Shown here: one piece after another, positions 1 through 7,530 of the stretch
Layout: every line of letters begins with the position of its first letter
Position numbering within the stretch: the stretch's first letter is position 1
Source: Nitrososphaerota archaeon
GTDB lineage: Archaea > Thermoproteota > Nitrososphaeria > Nitrososphaerales > Nitrosopumilaceae
Length of the DNA stretch: 13,455 bases
NCBI GenBank assembly: GCA_022565935.1
Contig: JADFJY010000024.1
Span: 1 to 13,455 of the forward strand
Reading direction: 5' to 3'
Program-made: the position numbers and the translations under genes
The notes under the pieces: generated by a model
What the model was told of the DNA's origin: nothing
What the model saw: only the letters and a program-made list of their open reading frames with translations
The model's database searches: none

Positions 1-14
1 TCAAATTCTCAAAT

Positions 15-167
15 ATGAATGAAAAAGAAAAACAGATGAGCACCTTTAAAGAGTGTTCTCCATTAGCAAAAGAAAAATCAAAAATAGACTTGATTCAATC
101 TATCTTAGTTGTAGGAGTACCACTCGTGATTATTATCGAAATTTTGTTGGTTTTTCACATGACTTGA
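15..167 (+). CDS. Putative small single-pass membrane protein
   Basis: A 50-codon ORF runs from ATG at 15 to TGA at 165-167. No in-frame stop lies upstream within the window, so it could begin earlier or at the second Met (residue 8). The first 23 residues are charged and Lys/Glu-rich. Residues about 26-47 form one long aliphatic stretch (LIQSILVVGVPLVIIIEILL) that reads as a transmembrane helix, with a very short tail after it. The stop lies 17 bp before the probable malic enzyme start, so the two may be co-transcribed. I do not recognise a family and assign no function. It could be the C-terminal part of a longer protein or a chance ORF, but its hydrophobic pattern is better protein-like sequence than the overlapping frame that would extend the malic enzyme upstream. 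Confidence 0.5.
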   Translation: MNEKEKQMSTFKECSPLAKEKSKIDLIQSILVVGVPLVIIIEILLVFHMT

Positions 168-184
168 TCTTAGAGAGAACAGCA

Positions 185-1339
185 ATGCCAAAAGATGCAA
201 TTTCACTACACAAAAAGCTGAAAGGAAAAACATACATTGAAAGTAAAATTCATTCTTTGACTGTTGATGATATTAAATTAATTTACACACCAGGAGTCGC
301 AAAAGTTTGCCAACAAATATTTCGTCATTCTGAACTAAAGTATTCTTTTACATCTAAAGGAAATACTGTCGCAATAGTAACTGATGGAACCAGAGTATTG
401 GGGTTGGGCAATATTGGTCCAGATGCAGCATTGCCGGTCATGGAAGGCAAAGCAGTATTATATAGAGAGTTTGGAAAAATAAGCGCATTTTCTATATGTC
501 TTAACACAAGGAATAAAAAAGAAATTATTGATACCATAAAATCAATTGAACCTGTTTTTGGTGCCATAAATCTTGAGGATATTGAATCGCCAAAGGTTTT
601 GGAAATTGCTAAAGAACTAGAAAAGAAATTATCAATTCCAGTTTTTCATGATGATGGACAGGGAACAGCGATAGTTGCACTAGCGGCACTTTTCAATTCA
701 TTAAAACTTGTCAAGAAAAATTTATCTAAGATTAAAATTGTAATAGTTGGAGCTGGCTCGGCAGGATATTGGATAGGAAAATTACTCAAGTATGCTGGTT
801 GCAGAAACATCATTGTCTTGGATTCACACGGCCCAATTAACAAAGGACGTAAAAATAACATGAATAAATACAAGACAGAAATATCAAAATTTACAAACCC
901 TAAAGAAAAAGGGACTCTTTCTGAAGTGTTAGTAAATGCAGATGTCTTCATTGGTGTTTCAGGCATCAAAAATTTACTAAAAGAGAACATGATTAAAAAT
1001 ATGAATCGGGATTCAGTAATACTGGCACTTACAAACCCTTATCCTGAAATCATTCCGTCTATTGCAAAAAAAGCTGGGGCAAAAATTGCTGCTACAGGAA
1101 GCTACAAGTATAAAAATCAGGTTAACAACGCAGTAGTTTTTCCATATCTAATGCGAGCCATATTAGATTTGAGGATACGTAAAATTACAATGAAAATTCT
1201 TTATACCACATCATTGGCAATAGCAAATACATTAACAAAAAAAGAACTTTCAGTTGATCACATAATTCCAAATATTAGTAATAAAAAACTTCAAGGAAGA
1301 ATCACCAATTCATTAATTCAGATAACTAAAAAATTCTAA
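185..1339 (+). CDS. Malic enzyme (malate dehydrogenase, oxaloacetate-decarboxylating)
   Basis: Converts malate to pyruvate and CO2 with reduction of NAD(P)+, in the cytoplasm, linking the C4 acid pool to pyruvate. Numbered from the ATG at 185 (384 residues), the N-terminal domain has the catalytic Tyr in YTPGVAKVC (Tyr34) and the Lys in PVMEGKAV (Lys89). Metal ligands are Glu131-Asp132 in INLEDIESP and Asp156-157 in FHDDGQGTA. The Rossmann motif GAGSAG is at 189-194, and LALTNPYPE plus ATGSY/NNAVVFP follow as in the archaeal/bacterial short form. The frame is open up to 53, but that 44-residue extension has no family character and overlaps the small membrane ORF in another frame. Bacterial and archaeal malic enzymes start just before the HKKLKGK-type segment, which supports 185. 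NAD versus NADP preference cannot be read with certainty. Confidence 0.93.
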   Translation: MPKDAISLHKKLKGKTYIESKIHSLTVDDIKLIYTPGVAKVCQQIFRHSELKYSFTSKGNTVAIVTDGTRVLGLGNIGPDAALPVMEGKAVLYREFGKISAFSICLNTRNKKEIIDTIKSIEPVFGAINLEDIESPKVLEIAKELEKKLSIPVFHDDGQGTAIVALAALFNSLKLVKKNLSKIKIVIVGAGSAGYWIGKLLKYAGCRNIIVLDSHGPINKGRKNNMNKYKTEISKFTNPKEKGTLSEVLVNADVFIGVSGIKNLLKENMIKNMNRDSVILALTNPYPEIIPSIAKKAGAKIAATGSYKYKNQVNNAVVFPYLMRAILDLRIRKITMKILYTTSLAIANTLTKKELSVDHIIPNISNKKLQGRITNSLIQITKKF

Positions 1340-1370
1340 TGAAGGGGAGGGTATTAAACAGGATCTGTAA

Positions 1371-1485
1371 TGCCGGGGGCGGGTTTTGAACCCGCGACCT
1401 CCAGATTATGAGTATTGCCTTAGTTGGAGAACCGCTAGAGTTTACCAAGTGAACTGGCACTCTAACCAGGCTGAGCTACCCCGGC
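1371..1485 (-). tRNA. tRNA-Met (CAU), elongator type, with intron
   Basis: On the minus strand the gene folds as a full cloverleaf. The acceptor GCCGGGG/CCCCGGC has discriminator A. The D-stem is GCTC/GAGT, the variable loop AGGTC, and the T-arm GCGGG-TTCAAAA-CCCGC. CCA is not encoded, as is common in archaea. After removal of a 40-nt intron the anticodon arm is CCAGA-CTCATAA-TCTGG, a perfect 5-bp stem with U33 and anticodon CAU. The anticodon stem lacks the GGG/CCC pairs of initiator tRNA, and the GCCGGGG acceptor resembles archaeal elongator tRNA-Met. The alternative, tRNA-Ile2 with agmatidine at C34, cannot be fully excluded but fits less well. It lies on the same strand 47 bp downstream of the topoisomerase IB stop, and probably has its own promoter. 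Confidence 0.93.
1414..1453 (-). other. tRNA intron at non-canonical position 30/31, with BHB motif
   Basis: The 40-nt intron separates CCAG (positions 27-30) from ACTCATAA (31-38). On the precursor, TGCC (plus-strand 1456-1459) pairs with GGCA (1416-1419) as the 4-bp central helix. It is flanked by 3-nt bulges AG^T (1455-1453) and AT^A (1415-1413), with cleavage sites marked. The outer helix is GAG/CTC (1460-1462 with 1410-1412). An imperfect inner helix contains TTGG/CCAA. This is the bulge-helix-bulge geometry cut by archaeal splicing endonuclease. The canonical 37/38 site does not work here because it would leave no U33 and an unpaired stem. Confidence 0.85.
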
Positions 1486-1510
1486 ATGTATATGCCTGAA
1501 AAATTTGGGA

Positions 1511-1519
1511 AATTAAATG
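1511..1519 (-). promoter_or_regulatory. Putative TATA element for tRNA-Met
   Basis: The minus-strand sequence CATTTAATT lies 26-34 nt upstream of the mature tRNA 5' end, the distance expected for archaeal TBP binding. It is a short AT-rich match in AT-rich DNA, so position is the main support. Confidence 0.35.
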
Positions 1520-1532
1520 ATTCTAAAATATT

Positions 1533-3194
1533 TTACTTTAGATTCTTCCACTCTACATTTTCATTTTTAACCCAAAGGAATTTCTTTTGTAATGCGGCTG
1601 TATACAGTTTTTCCCATTCTGCACCTACCTCATCAGTCCATGCTTTAACAACACGAGGATCAATGTAATTTCTTAAAGATGTTCCAAGATTGTAATCTCT
1701 AGTTTTTTCAGTTAAATCAATTTGGAACTTTAATTTCTCTGTTCTATCTTTGTGTTTTAGTTTCTGTTTTTTGATTTGTTCATTTAATGTCTTGATTCTT
1801 TTTACTTTACTCTTCTTTTGAGTACCAGTTTTAGGTTCAGATGTCTCTAACTTTTTGAGAGTTTCTTGAGTTTTCTTTGAAGGCTGATCTTTTTCTGCTT
1901 TTTTGAGAGTATCTCTTTTCTTTTGTAAAGCTTCCTCAAATGTTTTTGGAATAGTTCTTTTGTGATTACACATTTTAGCTGCCTCCAAATTTGCTAGTTT
2001 TGCATGGTATAGTTTCTCATTTGCAGTCTTTCCCTTGATGTTGTCATGTTCTACAAGATAGTTTTTGACTACAGTCGTTGCCAAATATGTTCTAAACACC
2101 TTTGCAGTTAATCCCTTAACAATACTGGAATAATATGCATTAACGTGTCTTGATGTAATATTATCAAAAATTTCATCTTTTGGTTTTTTCTTTTCAATTA
2201 ATTTTTTAAGATTTTTCTGAAACTGTTTGTCGTGACCTTCAGCTACTATTGTTTCTTGCCATCTAACACTGTCTTTTCCTAGAAAATCAAATTCAATTGT
2301 GTCTGCAGTAATTTTGATATGCTCTTTTCTTAGTGTTGTAGCACCTACAGTGTCTGCTTCATCTGGATCTTTTTCGTCTCCTACCCTCATTGAAGTTCTA
2401 TAAATCAAATAACATGCAGTGGATATCTTACTCATTTTTGGGTCCTTACTTTTCATATCTTTAACAATTCTATCTTTTATTTTGTCAATTTCATTTGCAA
2501 GTTTTACTGCTTTTTCGTACTTTTCCTTATCTCTGTCCTGCTTTAATCCAGAAGAATCAGCAAGCCAAACATACTTTCTTTTTTGTGTAAGAAAATCCAT
2601 CCAACTAGCTAACCACATTGAATCTTTGTCATGAATAATTTTACCCCATTTTCCTTCAGGTACTTTAGCTTCTTTTCCAAGATTTAGTGTAACATCTTTT
2701 GCAGTAACACGAGGTTTCCATTTTCCTCTAATTGGATGTTCTCCTCTTCCAATGAATATTCCTGGAGGTTCTGCCATATAATTTCCAACTTCAACTTCCT
2801 TTCCATCCATGATGGCGATTCCATATTTTGATTTCAATTTTTCTCGTAGTTCTTTTCTTTTTGTAGCAAGAGATTTCTTTTCCTCCTTTGTCATCATCTC
2901 CTTGAGGTCTTTTTCTTTGTCAACTATTTTGTAAGCATTTGAAAAATCAATATCTTCATATGAAATTTTTTTAAATTTAGAATTAAGAGTTTTTGCAAAA
3001 TCTGCAGTAAAGTTTTTTTGAAAAACCTTATCTTGAGTATATGGTGTGTCTTTCTTTTTTGCCCACTGGTAAACCATCTCTTCCTGATTTAGATTAAGAT
3101 CTATGCTTTCCCCTTTGATCTTTATCTTGATTCCTTGAGCCTCATAAGCTGGAGGAAATAAGATTCCATTATGTTGTAGTGTTTTCCATTTCAT
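1533..3194 (-). CDS. DNA topoisomerase IB (eukaryote-like)
   Basis: Relaxes both positive and negative supercoils by single-strand nicking through a 3'-phosphotyrosine, without ATP. The 553-residue protein matches the core and C-terminal domains of eukaryotic Top1, without the long disordered N-terminus. The DNA-clamp core includes GEHPIRGKWKPRV (about 151-163) and WLASWMDFLTQKRKYVWLA (194-212). All five catalytic residues are visible: Arg270 in RTSMRVGDEK, Lys307 in LGKDSVRW, Arg368 in KVFRTYLAT, His411 in CNHKR and Tyr510 in LRNYIDPRV. A Lys/Glu-rich stretch at about 425-495 looks like the coiled-coil linker between core and catalytic Tyr. Type IB topoisomerases of this kind are characteristic of Thaumarchaeota and eukaryotes. 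It starts at the ATG at 3194, 77 bp downstream of the short-chain dehydrogenase, and may have its own promoter (ATACACATAAAGG at about 3235-3247). Confidence 0.96.
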   Translation of the reverse strand: MKWKTLQHNGILFPPAYEAQGIKIKIKGESIDLNLNQEEMVYQWAKKKDTPYTQDKVFQKNFTADFAKTLNSKFKKISYEDIDFSNAYKIVDKEKDLKEMMTKEEKKSLATKRKELREKLKSKYGIAIMDGKEVEVGNYMAEPPGIFIGRGEHPIRGKWKPRVTAKDVTLNLGKEAKVPEGKWGKIIHDKDSMWLASWMDFLTQKRKYVWLADSSGLKQDRDKEKYEKAVKLANEIDKIKDRIVKDMKSKDPKMSKISTACYLIYRTSMRVGDEKDPDEADTVGATTLRKEHIKITADTIEFDFLGKDSVRWQETIVAEGHDKQFQKNLKKLIEKKKPKDEIFDNITSRHVNAYYSSIVKGLTAKVFRTYLATTVVKNYLVEHDNIKGKTANEKLYHAKLANLEAAKMCNHKRTIPKTFEEALQKKRDTLKKAEKDQPSKKTQETLKKLETSEPKTGTQKKSKVKRIKTLNEQIKKQKLKHKDRTEKLKFQIDLTEKTRDYNLGTSLRNYIDPRVVKAWTDEVGAEWEKLYTAALQKKFLWVKNENVEWKNLK

Positions 3195-3271
3195 TTTTTT
3201 TCATCATAAAATTGCGGACTTTGACAAAAACTGTCCTTTATGTGTATATCAATTTAACGAACAAGTGAGCA

Positions 3272-4102
3272 TTAACTAGGAAATAGCTCTTTACTCATAT
3301 ATTTTTCAAATTCTAGGTCTGTTTTTGTCTTTTTTGCTTCCATGAACATTGCAGCATCAGTTCCTACAATATATCGTGGCAAAATCTCATCATCATGAAT
3401 TGCCTTTATTATTACATCTGCAACTTGGGATGGTGCAGTTCCCATCTCTGCCATCATTTTAAGTCCTGCAAGCATGTTATCCGTTAATGTTTTGTATTTA
3501 GGATCAATTTTTGATTCTGGAATCTTCATTGAATTAAAAAAGTTTGTCTTGATTACTCCGGGTTCAATTAATGTAGTCTTTACTCCGAATTGACCAAGCT
3601 CATATCTGAGACATTCACTTAATCCTTCTAATGCAAATTTAGTACTGATGTAAGCTGTAGAACATGGTAGCCCTAGTCTACCAACAACTGAACTAATGTT
3701 TACAATAATTCCTGAATTCTGTTTTCTCATAATTGGTGCAACCTCTTGAATAATTCTTACAATGCTGAAAAAATTAGTTTCAAACTGTTTTCTAAAATCA
3801 TCAACTGACACATCTTCTGTGCATCCAAATTGTCCGTATCCTGCATTGTTAACTAAAACATCTAAACTTCCACCATCAGTAGTTACTTTGTTTATTGCAG
3901 AAACTATTGATTCCTCTTTGTCTACATCTAATTCTATTACATCTATTGACAGATTTTCTTTTTTTACTACATACTCTAACTCTCCTGCCTTTCCAACATC
4001 TCGCATACTTGCAAAAGTATAGTAACCATCTCTCGCAAGTGCTAGTGCAGTCTCTAGTCCTATCCCTGATGAACTACCAGTAACAAGAGCTACTTTTTTC
4101 AT
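3272..4102 (-). CDS. Short-chain dehydrogenase/reductase (SDR)
   Basis: An NAD(P)-dependent oxidoreductase of the classical SDR family, 276 residues, cytoplasmic. The cofactor-binding TGSSSGIG is at 8-15. NNAGYG (85-90) is the structural NNAG motif, and the catalytic Ser is in NISSVVG (137-138). Tyr151 and Lys155 in YISTKFALEG complete the active site, with PGVIKTNF following as in classical SDRs. The sequence after beta-2 (ASMRDVGK, Arg34) is compatible with NADP preference, but this is an inference. The substrate cannot be told from the sequence. It sits between the upstream helicase (42 bp away) and the downstream topoisomerase IB, all on the minus strand. An AT-rich element in front of it suggests independent transcription rather than a functional link. 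Confidence 0.93.
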   Translation of the reverse strand: MKKVALVTGSSSGIGLETALALARDGYYTFASMRDVGKAGELEYVVKKENLSIDVIELDVDKEESIVSAINKVTTDGGSLDVLVNNAGYGQFGCTEDVSVDDFRKQFETNFFSIVRIIQEVAPIMRKQNSGIIVNISSVVGRLGLPCSTAYISTKFALEGLSECLRYELGQFGVKTTLIEPGVIKTNFFNSMKIPESKIDPKYKTLTDNMLAGLKMMAEMGTAPSQVADVIIKAIHDDEILPRYIVGTDAAMFMEAKKTKTDLEFEKYMSKELFPS

Positions 4103-4121
4103 ACTGGTGCTATATTTTTGC

Positions 4122-4130
4122 TATATTTAT
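4122..4130 (-). promoter_or_regulatory. Putative TATA element for the SDR gene
   Basis: Minus-strand ATAAATATA lies 20-28 nt upstream of the ATG at 4102, within the 42-bp gap after the helicase. The spacing fits a leaderless archaeal transcript. Confidence is limited by overall AT richness. Confidence 0.4.
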
Positions 4131-4144
4131 CCCATTTTGATTTA

Positions 4145-6655
4145 TCACACTAAAGGCCTATCTCCCTCAGTAGGATCAACTAACTCTGTTTTTTCACCAT
4201 CACTAATTCTCTCTAAAATCTCTAATGCAGAATGTTTGTGCAAGTATTCATTATTGTTTCCGCATCTATATGAGAACGTGCATCTAGGACATCCAGATTC
4301 ATTTTCACATGGACACTCCTTTACTATATGCATACTTCGCTCAAGTGCTTTTTCAAATCTATCATACAGTGCTTTACTAGCACCACTTCCTCCTATTGCT
4401 CCGTCATAGATGAAAATCATGCCTGAAGTGCCTAAAGAAATGCCTCCCAAGTCTTGAGATACTCCTCCTGTAATCATATTGCTTCCCTCTATTACGACAT
4501 GTTCTGTAGCATGATATCCACTAGCTTCAGTGTACTCTTCGTCTTCTGCTTTCTCCATTACTTTGAGAGGTCTTGGTGCATGGAAGACAATTCCCTTGGT
4601 AACAAAATCATACTCTAGTGGGGAATCCAATAGTACTTTTTCTCCTTGGGTAATTTCTTGACCTAGTTCTATGTTGACATAACCATAAACTTTCTTTTCA
4701 ATGTGCAATTTACAAAATGCCAATTCTATACCCTTTGCTTTTCTTTTCTCAAAAATAGTTTCAATTGTTGGCCACTCTTCTGTAAGTGATTTTGTATAAT
4801 ATGGATAATCTCTTGGAATTCTTTCTAGTTTAGCATAATTTTTTTTGGGATAATCAAACTCCTTTACTTTGTAACGTATACCTGCCAAAAAATAGATTGC
4901 ATCTTTATGTAATTCTTCTAATGCAATTGGCAATACCCTGTCTCCTACTTTTCTTTCATTTAGGAAAATATCAATAGACTTTCCAATTCCTCTAATGCTG
5001 TAATCATTTAACATTGAATTAATTTTATCAAAATTTGGAATAATTCTATTATTAACAACTAAAAGATTCTCTTTGATTATGTGCTGCTCTATTACTTCTT
5101 GATGTTCTTTTAGTTCATGTTTCGAAATTGGTCTATCACATGCCATTGCTAAGACTTGAAATTCTTCTACAAACGGATTCTTGGGATCGATGTATATTTT
5201 TTCCGTATCCTCAAAATAATCATCTGGATGATTCTTGTAGTATTGGGAGATAGGATCATTTCCTAATGCCAAAAATGCGTATCCTCTCTGTCCCTTTCTT
5301 GCTGCCCTTCCAATTCTTTGAATTAGTCTGTTTACTGGGATGGTGGATGATATTACACAATCAACATTTCCTACATCTATGCCTAATTCAAGCGTAGGAG
5401 TGCATGAAATAGCCTGTAAACTATCTTCTTTGAATTGTTTTTCAACTGCAGTTCTATAGTTTGCCATTAAACCAGCCCTGTGAACTTTGATGTTGACTTT
5501 TTGTTTTTTTGCTTGTATTGCTAATAGCTCAGAGTTTAGATGTGAATTGTTAAACACCATAGTCTTGTGATTTTTTTCAGTTAGCTTCTTTGTGAGATCA
5601 ACCATCAGTGCTCTTTGAGTTCTAAGTGATGGAAACAACATCACAAACTCTGTCTGGCCCTTTCTTCCAGAGCCATGAATGATTTGCATTTTTTCTCCAA
5701 ACAATTGCTGACAGAATTTTTTTGCATCATCAAGTGTAGCTGATGCTGCAACAAACTGTAATTTGTTACTACAAATCCTCTTTAGTCGTTTTATTATATA
5801 ATGAACATTTGATCCAAAAATTCCCGAATATACATGTGCTTCATCTACTACAAGAATTCTTGTTGAAGATAATAACGATGAAAACTTTGTCTGATGCAAA
5901 AGGTGATAATGTAGAATATCAAAATTTGTAACTAGAATCTGAGGTGGATGATCAATAATTTCTCTTCTTTCTTCTAGTTTCGTGTCTCCATCAAAAATCT
6001 TGACATTAATTCCAATCTTTTCTGCAAATTTTTGAATTTTTGGATATTGATCTCGTGATAATGCTTTTGTAGGATATACAAAAATTGCAAAGACATTTCC
6101 ATCACTTGCATCTTTTCTTATTCTTTGAATTACTGGAATTAAAAATGCCTCAGTTTTTCCTGATGCAGTTGGTGCTTCAATTACAACATTTTCTCCAAAG
6201 ATTATCTCTTGAATTGCTTCTTCTTGAAATTTATAAAATTGTTCAATCTTTAGTTCCTTTAGATGATCAGAAATGGATTCATCTAGTCCAAAGTCTTCAA
6301 CTTTACAGCCCATTTTAGGCTCAGGATTCTTCAAAACCTTGTATTCTGAGATATAGTCTTTTTTTGAAAATAGAATTTCTTTTGTGATTTTATCTGGATT
6401 ATTTTTACCAATCATTTGCTTTATTTCAATTTCGTCTCTGATAATCCCCTCATTTTTTAGATTTTCTGAGAGTCCTTTTTCTGTGACTAAACCTTGATCA
6501 AATCTTGAAAGAAATTCAAGGAATACTTCATCAATATTTTTTGAAAATTCTAATAGATCTTCAATACCACATTTTCTACAAGAGACATGCATTTTTTTGT
6601 TGAATGTTTTTTGAATCTCTATTTTTGACTTACATTTTGGACATGAAAATTTCAA
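4145..6655 (-). CDS. DEAD/DEAH-box helicase with zinc ribbon and DUF1998 domain (MrfA/Hrq1-like)
   Basis: An SF2 helicase of 836 residues, probably a DNA-repair helicase. Known relatives of this architecture (bacterial MrfA, fungal Hrq1) act in DNA damage repair; the role here is inferred from family. An N-terminal zinc ribbon has CPKC (5-8) and CRKC (26-29). Helicase motifs follow: APTASGKT (161-168, motif I), YPTKALSRDQ (Ia), VVDEAHVY (DEAH 271-274), SAT (305-307), then TPTLELGIDVG and QRIGRAARKG (446-455, motif VI). The C-terminal domain has GGISLGTSG and DGAIGGSGASKALYD, then a Cys cluster at 781, 783, 789, 792 and 798 typical of DUF1998 proteins. The start is TTG: the upstream in-frame codons are ATC and a TAG stop, and the first ATG (residue 22) would delete CPKC. 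It is divergent from the DNA methyltransferase gene. Confidence 0.92.
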   Translation of the reverse strand: MKFSCPKCKSKIEIQKTFNKKMHVSCRKCGIEDLLEFSKNIDEVFLEFLSRFDQGLVTEKGLSENLKNEGIIRDEIEIKQMIGKNNPDKITKEILFSKKDYISEYKVLKNPEPKMGCKVEDFGLDESISDHLKELKIEQFYKFQEEAIQEIIFGENVVIEAPTASGKTEAFLIPVIQRIRKDASDGNVFAIFVYPTKALSRDQYPKIQKFAEKIGINVKIFDGDTKLEERREIIDHPPQILVTNFDILHYHLLHQTKFSSLLSSTRILVVDEAHVYSGIFGSNVHYIIKRLKRICSNKLQFVAASATLDDAKKFCQQLFGEKMQIIHGSGRKGQTEFVMLFPSLRTQRALMVDLTKKLTEKNHKTMVFNNSHLNSELLAIQAKKQKVNIKVHRAGLMANYRTAVEKQFKEDSLQAISCTPTLELGIDVGNVDCVISSTIPVNRLIQRIGRAARKGQRGYAFLALGNDPISQYYKNHPDDYFEDTEKIYIDPKNPFVEEFQVLAMACDRPISKHELKEHQEVIEQHIIKENLLVVNNRIIPNFDKINSMLNDYSIRGIGKSIDIFLNERKVGDRVLPIALEELHKDAIYFLAGIRYKVKEFDYPKKNYAKLERIPRDYPYYTKSLTEEWPTIETIFEKRKAKGIELAFCKLHIEKKVYGYVNIELGQEITQGEKVLLDSPLEYDFVTKGIVFHAPRPLKVMEKAEDEEYTEASGYHATEHVVIEGSNMITGGVSQDLGGISLGTSGMIFIYDGAIGGSGASKALYDRFEKALERSMHIVKECPCENESGCPRCTFSYRCGNNNEYLHKHSALEILERISDGEKTELVDPTEGDRPLV

Positions 6656-6677
6656 GATCTATTTGATAAGAAATGAT

Positions 6678-6701
6678 TAGTGATTTATTGTTTAATCACT
6701 A
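6678..6701. repeat. Inverted repeat in the divergent helicase/methyltransferase promoter region
   Basis: TAGTGATT (6678-6685) is repeated as its perfect inverse AATCACTA (6694-6701), with an 8-nt AT-rich spacer. It occupies the middle of the 94-bp divergent gap and lies 23-46 nt upstream of the helicase TTG, where that gene's TATA element is expected (AATAAAT at about 6683-6689). It also sits 49-72 nt upstream of the methyltransferase ATG. It could be an operator for a dimeric regulator. A transcript hairpin or chance in AT-rich DNA are alternatives. Confidence 0.4.
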
Positions 6702-6749
6702 TATTTACCCATGACATTATTAAGCGAGTAAATAATCTTGAATTTAAAA

Positions 6750-7526
6750 ATGAAAAAAATCAAAATCAACAATATTTATAATTTAAATTGTATTGCAGGA
6801 ATGAATTTAATTCCTAAAAATAAAATTGATCTTGTAATAACTGATCCTCCTTTTGCGATAAATTTTAAAGCAAAAAAAGCAAATTACAATCGAATTTCAT
6901 CTAGAGTTCTATCTGGATACAACGAAATCAAACCAGAAGATTACTATGATTTTACATTTACTTGGATGAGTGAAGTTTTTAGAATTTTAAAGGACTCGGG
7001 GAGCATGTATGTTTTTTCAGGCTGGAATAACCTCAAAGATATTTTACAAGCACTAGATGATGTTGGATTTGTTACTATTAACCATATTATCTGGAAATAT
7101 CAGTTTGGTGTAGTTACTAAAAAGAAATTTGTTACTTCTCATTATCATTGTCTTTATGTTTGTAAATATGATAAGAAACGAAAATTCTTCCCATTTTCTA
7201 GGTTTAAAAAAGATGATAAAACAAAAGATGGACGAAGTCTTCATTACAAAGACAAAGAAGATGTATGGAATATCCAAAGAGAATACTGGACTGGTGATGA
7301 AAAAACACCAACAAAACTTCCTTCTGAATTAATTAAAAAATTATTAGAATATTCTAGTGAAAAGAAAGACGTTGTATTTGATCCATTTCTTGGTTCAGGA
7401 CAAGTAGCAGTTGTCAGCAAGTCTCTCAATCGTAGATTTCTTGGATTTGAAATTGTTCCTGACTATTACAAATTTGCCAAAAAACGACTTGATAAAAACC
7501 TGTATAGAATCAAAAAATCAAAATAA
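6750..7526 (+). CDS. Site-specific DNA methyltransferase, beta class (probably N6-adenine)
   Basis: Transfers a methyl group from S-adenosylmethionine to a base in a specific DNA sequence. The protein has 258 residues from the ATG at 6750; a TTG at 6738 would add four. The catalytic motif DPPF (32-35, in LVITDPPFAINFK) comes before the SAM-binding motif DPFLGSGQ (211-218). This order defines the beta class of N6-adenine/N4-cytosine methyltransferases. DPPF rather than SPPY favours adenine, as an inference. The C-terminus FLGFEIVPDYYKFAKKRL is the usual helix after motif I. No restriction endonuclease or specificity gene is adjacent, so it looks solitary. It is divergent from the helicase and ends 4 bp from the convergent tatA-like gene. 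The target sequence cannot be read from the protein. Confidence 0.92.
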   Translation: MKKIKINNIYNLNCIAGMNLIPKNKIDLVITDPPFAINFKAKKANYNRISSRVLSGYNEIKPEDYYDFTFTWMSEVFRILKDSGSMYVFSGWNNLKDILQALDDVGFVTINHIIWKYQFGVVTKKKFVTSHYHCLYVCKYDKKRKFFPFSRFKKDDKTKDGRSLHYKDKEDVWNIQREYWTGDEKTPTKLPSELIKKLLEYSSEKKDVVFDPFLGSGQVAVVSKSLNRRFLGFEIVPDYYKFAKKRLDKNLYRIKKSK

Positions 7527-7530
7527 ATTA

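Noticed and set aside
53..184. Upstream extension of the malic enzyme frame
   Set aside because: The 44 extra residues show no family similarity, overlap a better protein-like frame (15-167), and the family start matches the ATG at 185.
1371..1485. Canonical 37/38 intron, with CAC or another anticodon in the 5' half
   Set aside because: This would give a mismatched anticodon stem; the 30/31 splice gives a perfect stem, U33 and a well-formed BHB.
1486..1668. Plus-strand 60-codon frame over the tRNA and topoisomerase end
   Set aside because: It begins in the tRNA flank and is antisense to conserved topoisomerase IB residues; its residues have no recognisable pattern.
6750..7526. Part of a restriction-modification or phage-defence system
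   Set aside because: No nuclease, specificity subunit, BREX/DISARM-type gene or other defence protein is within the window; the helicase next to it has a DUF1998 repair-type architecture and faces the other way.
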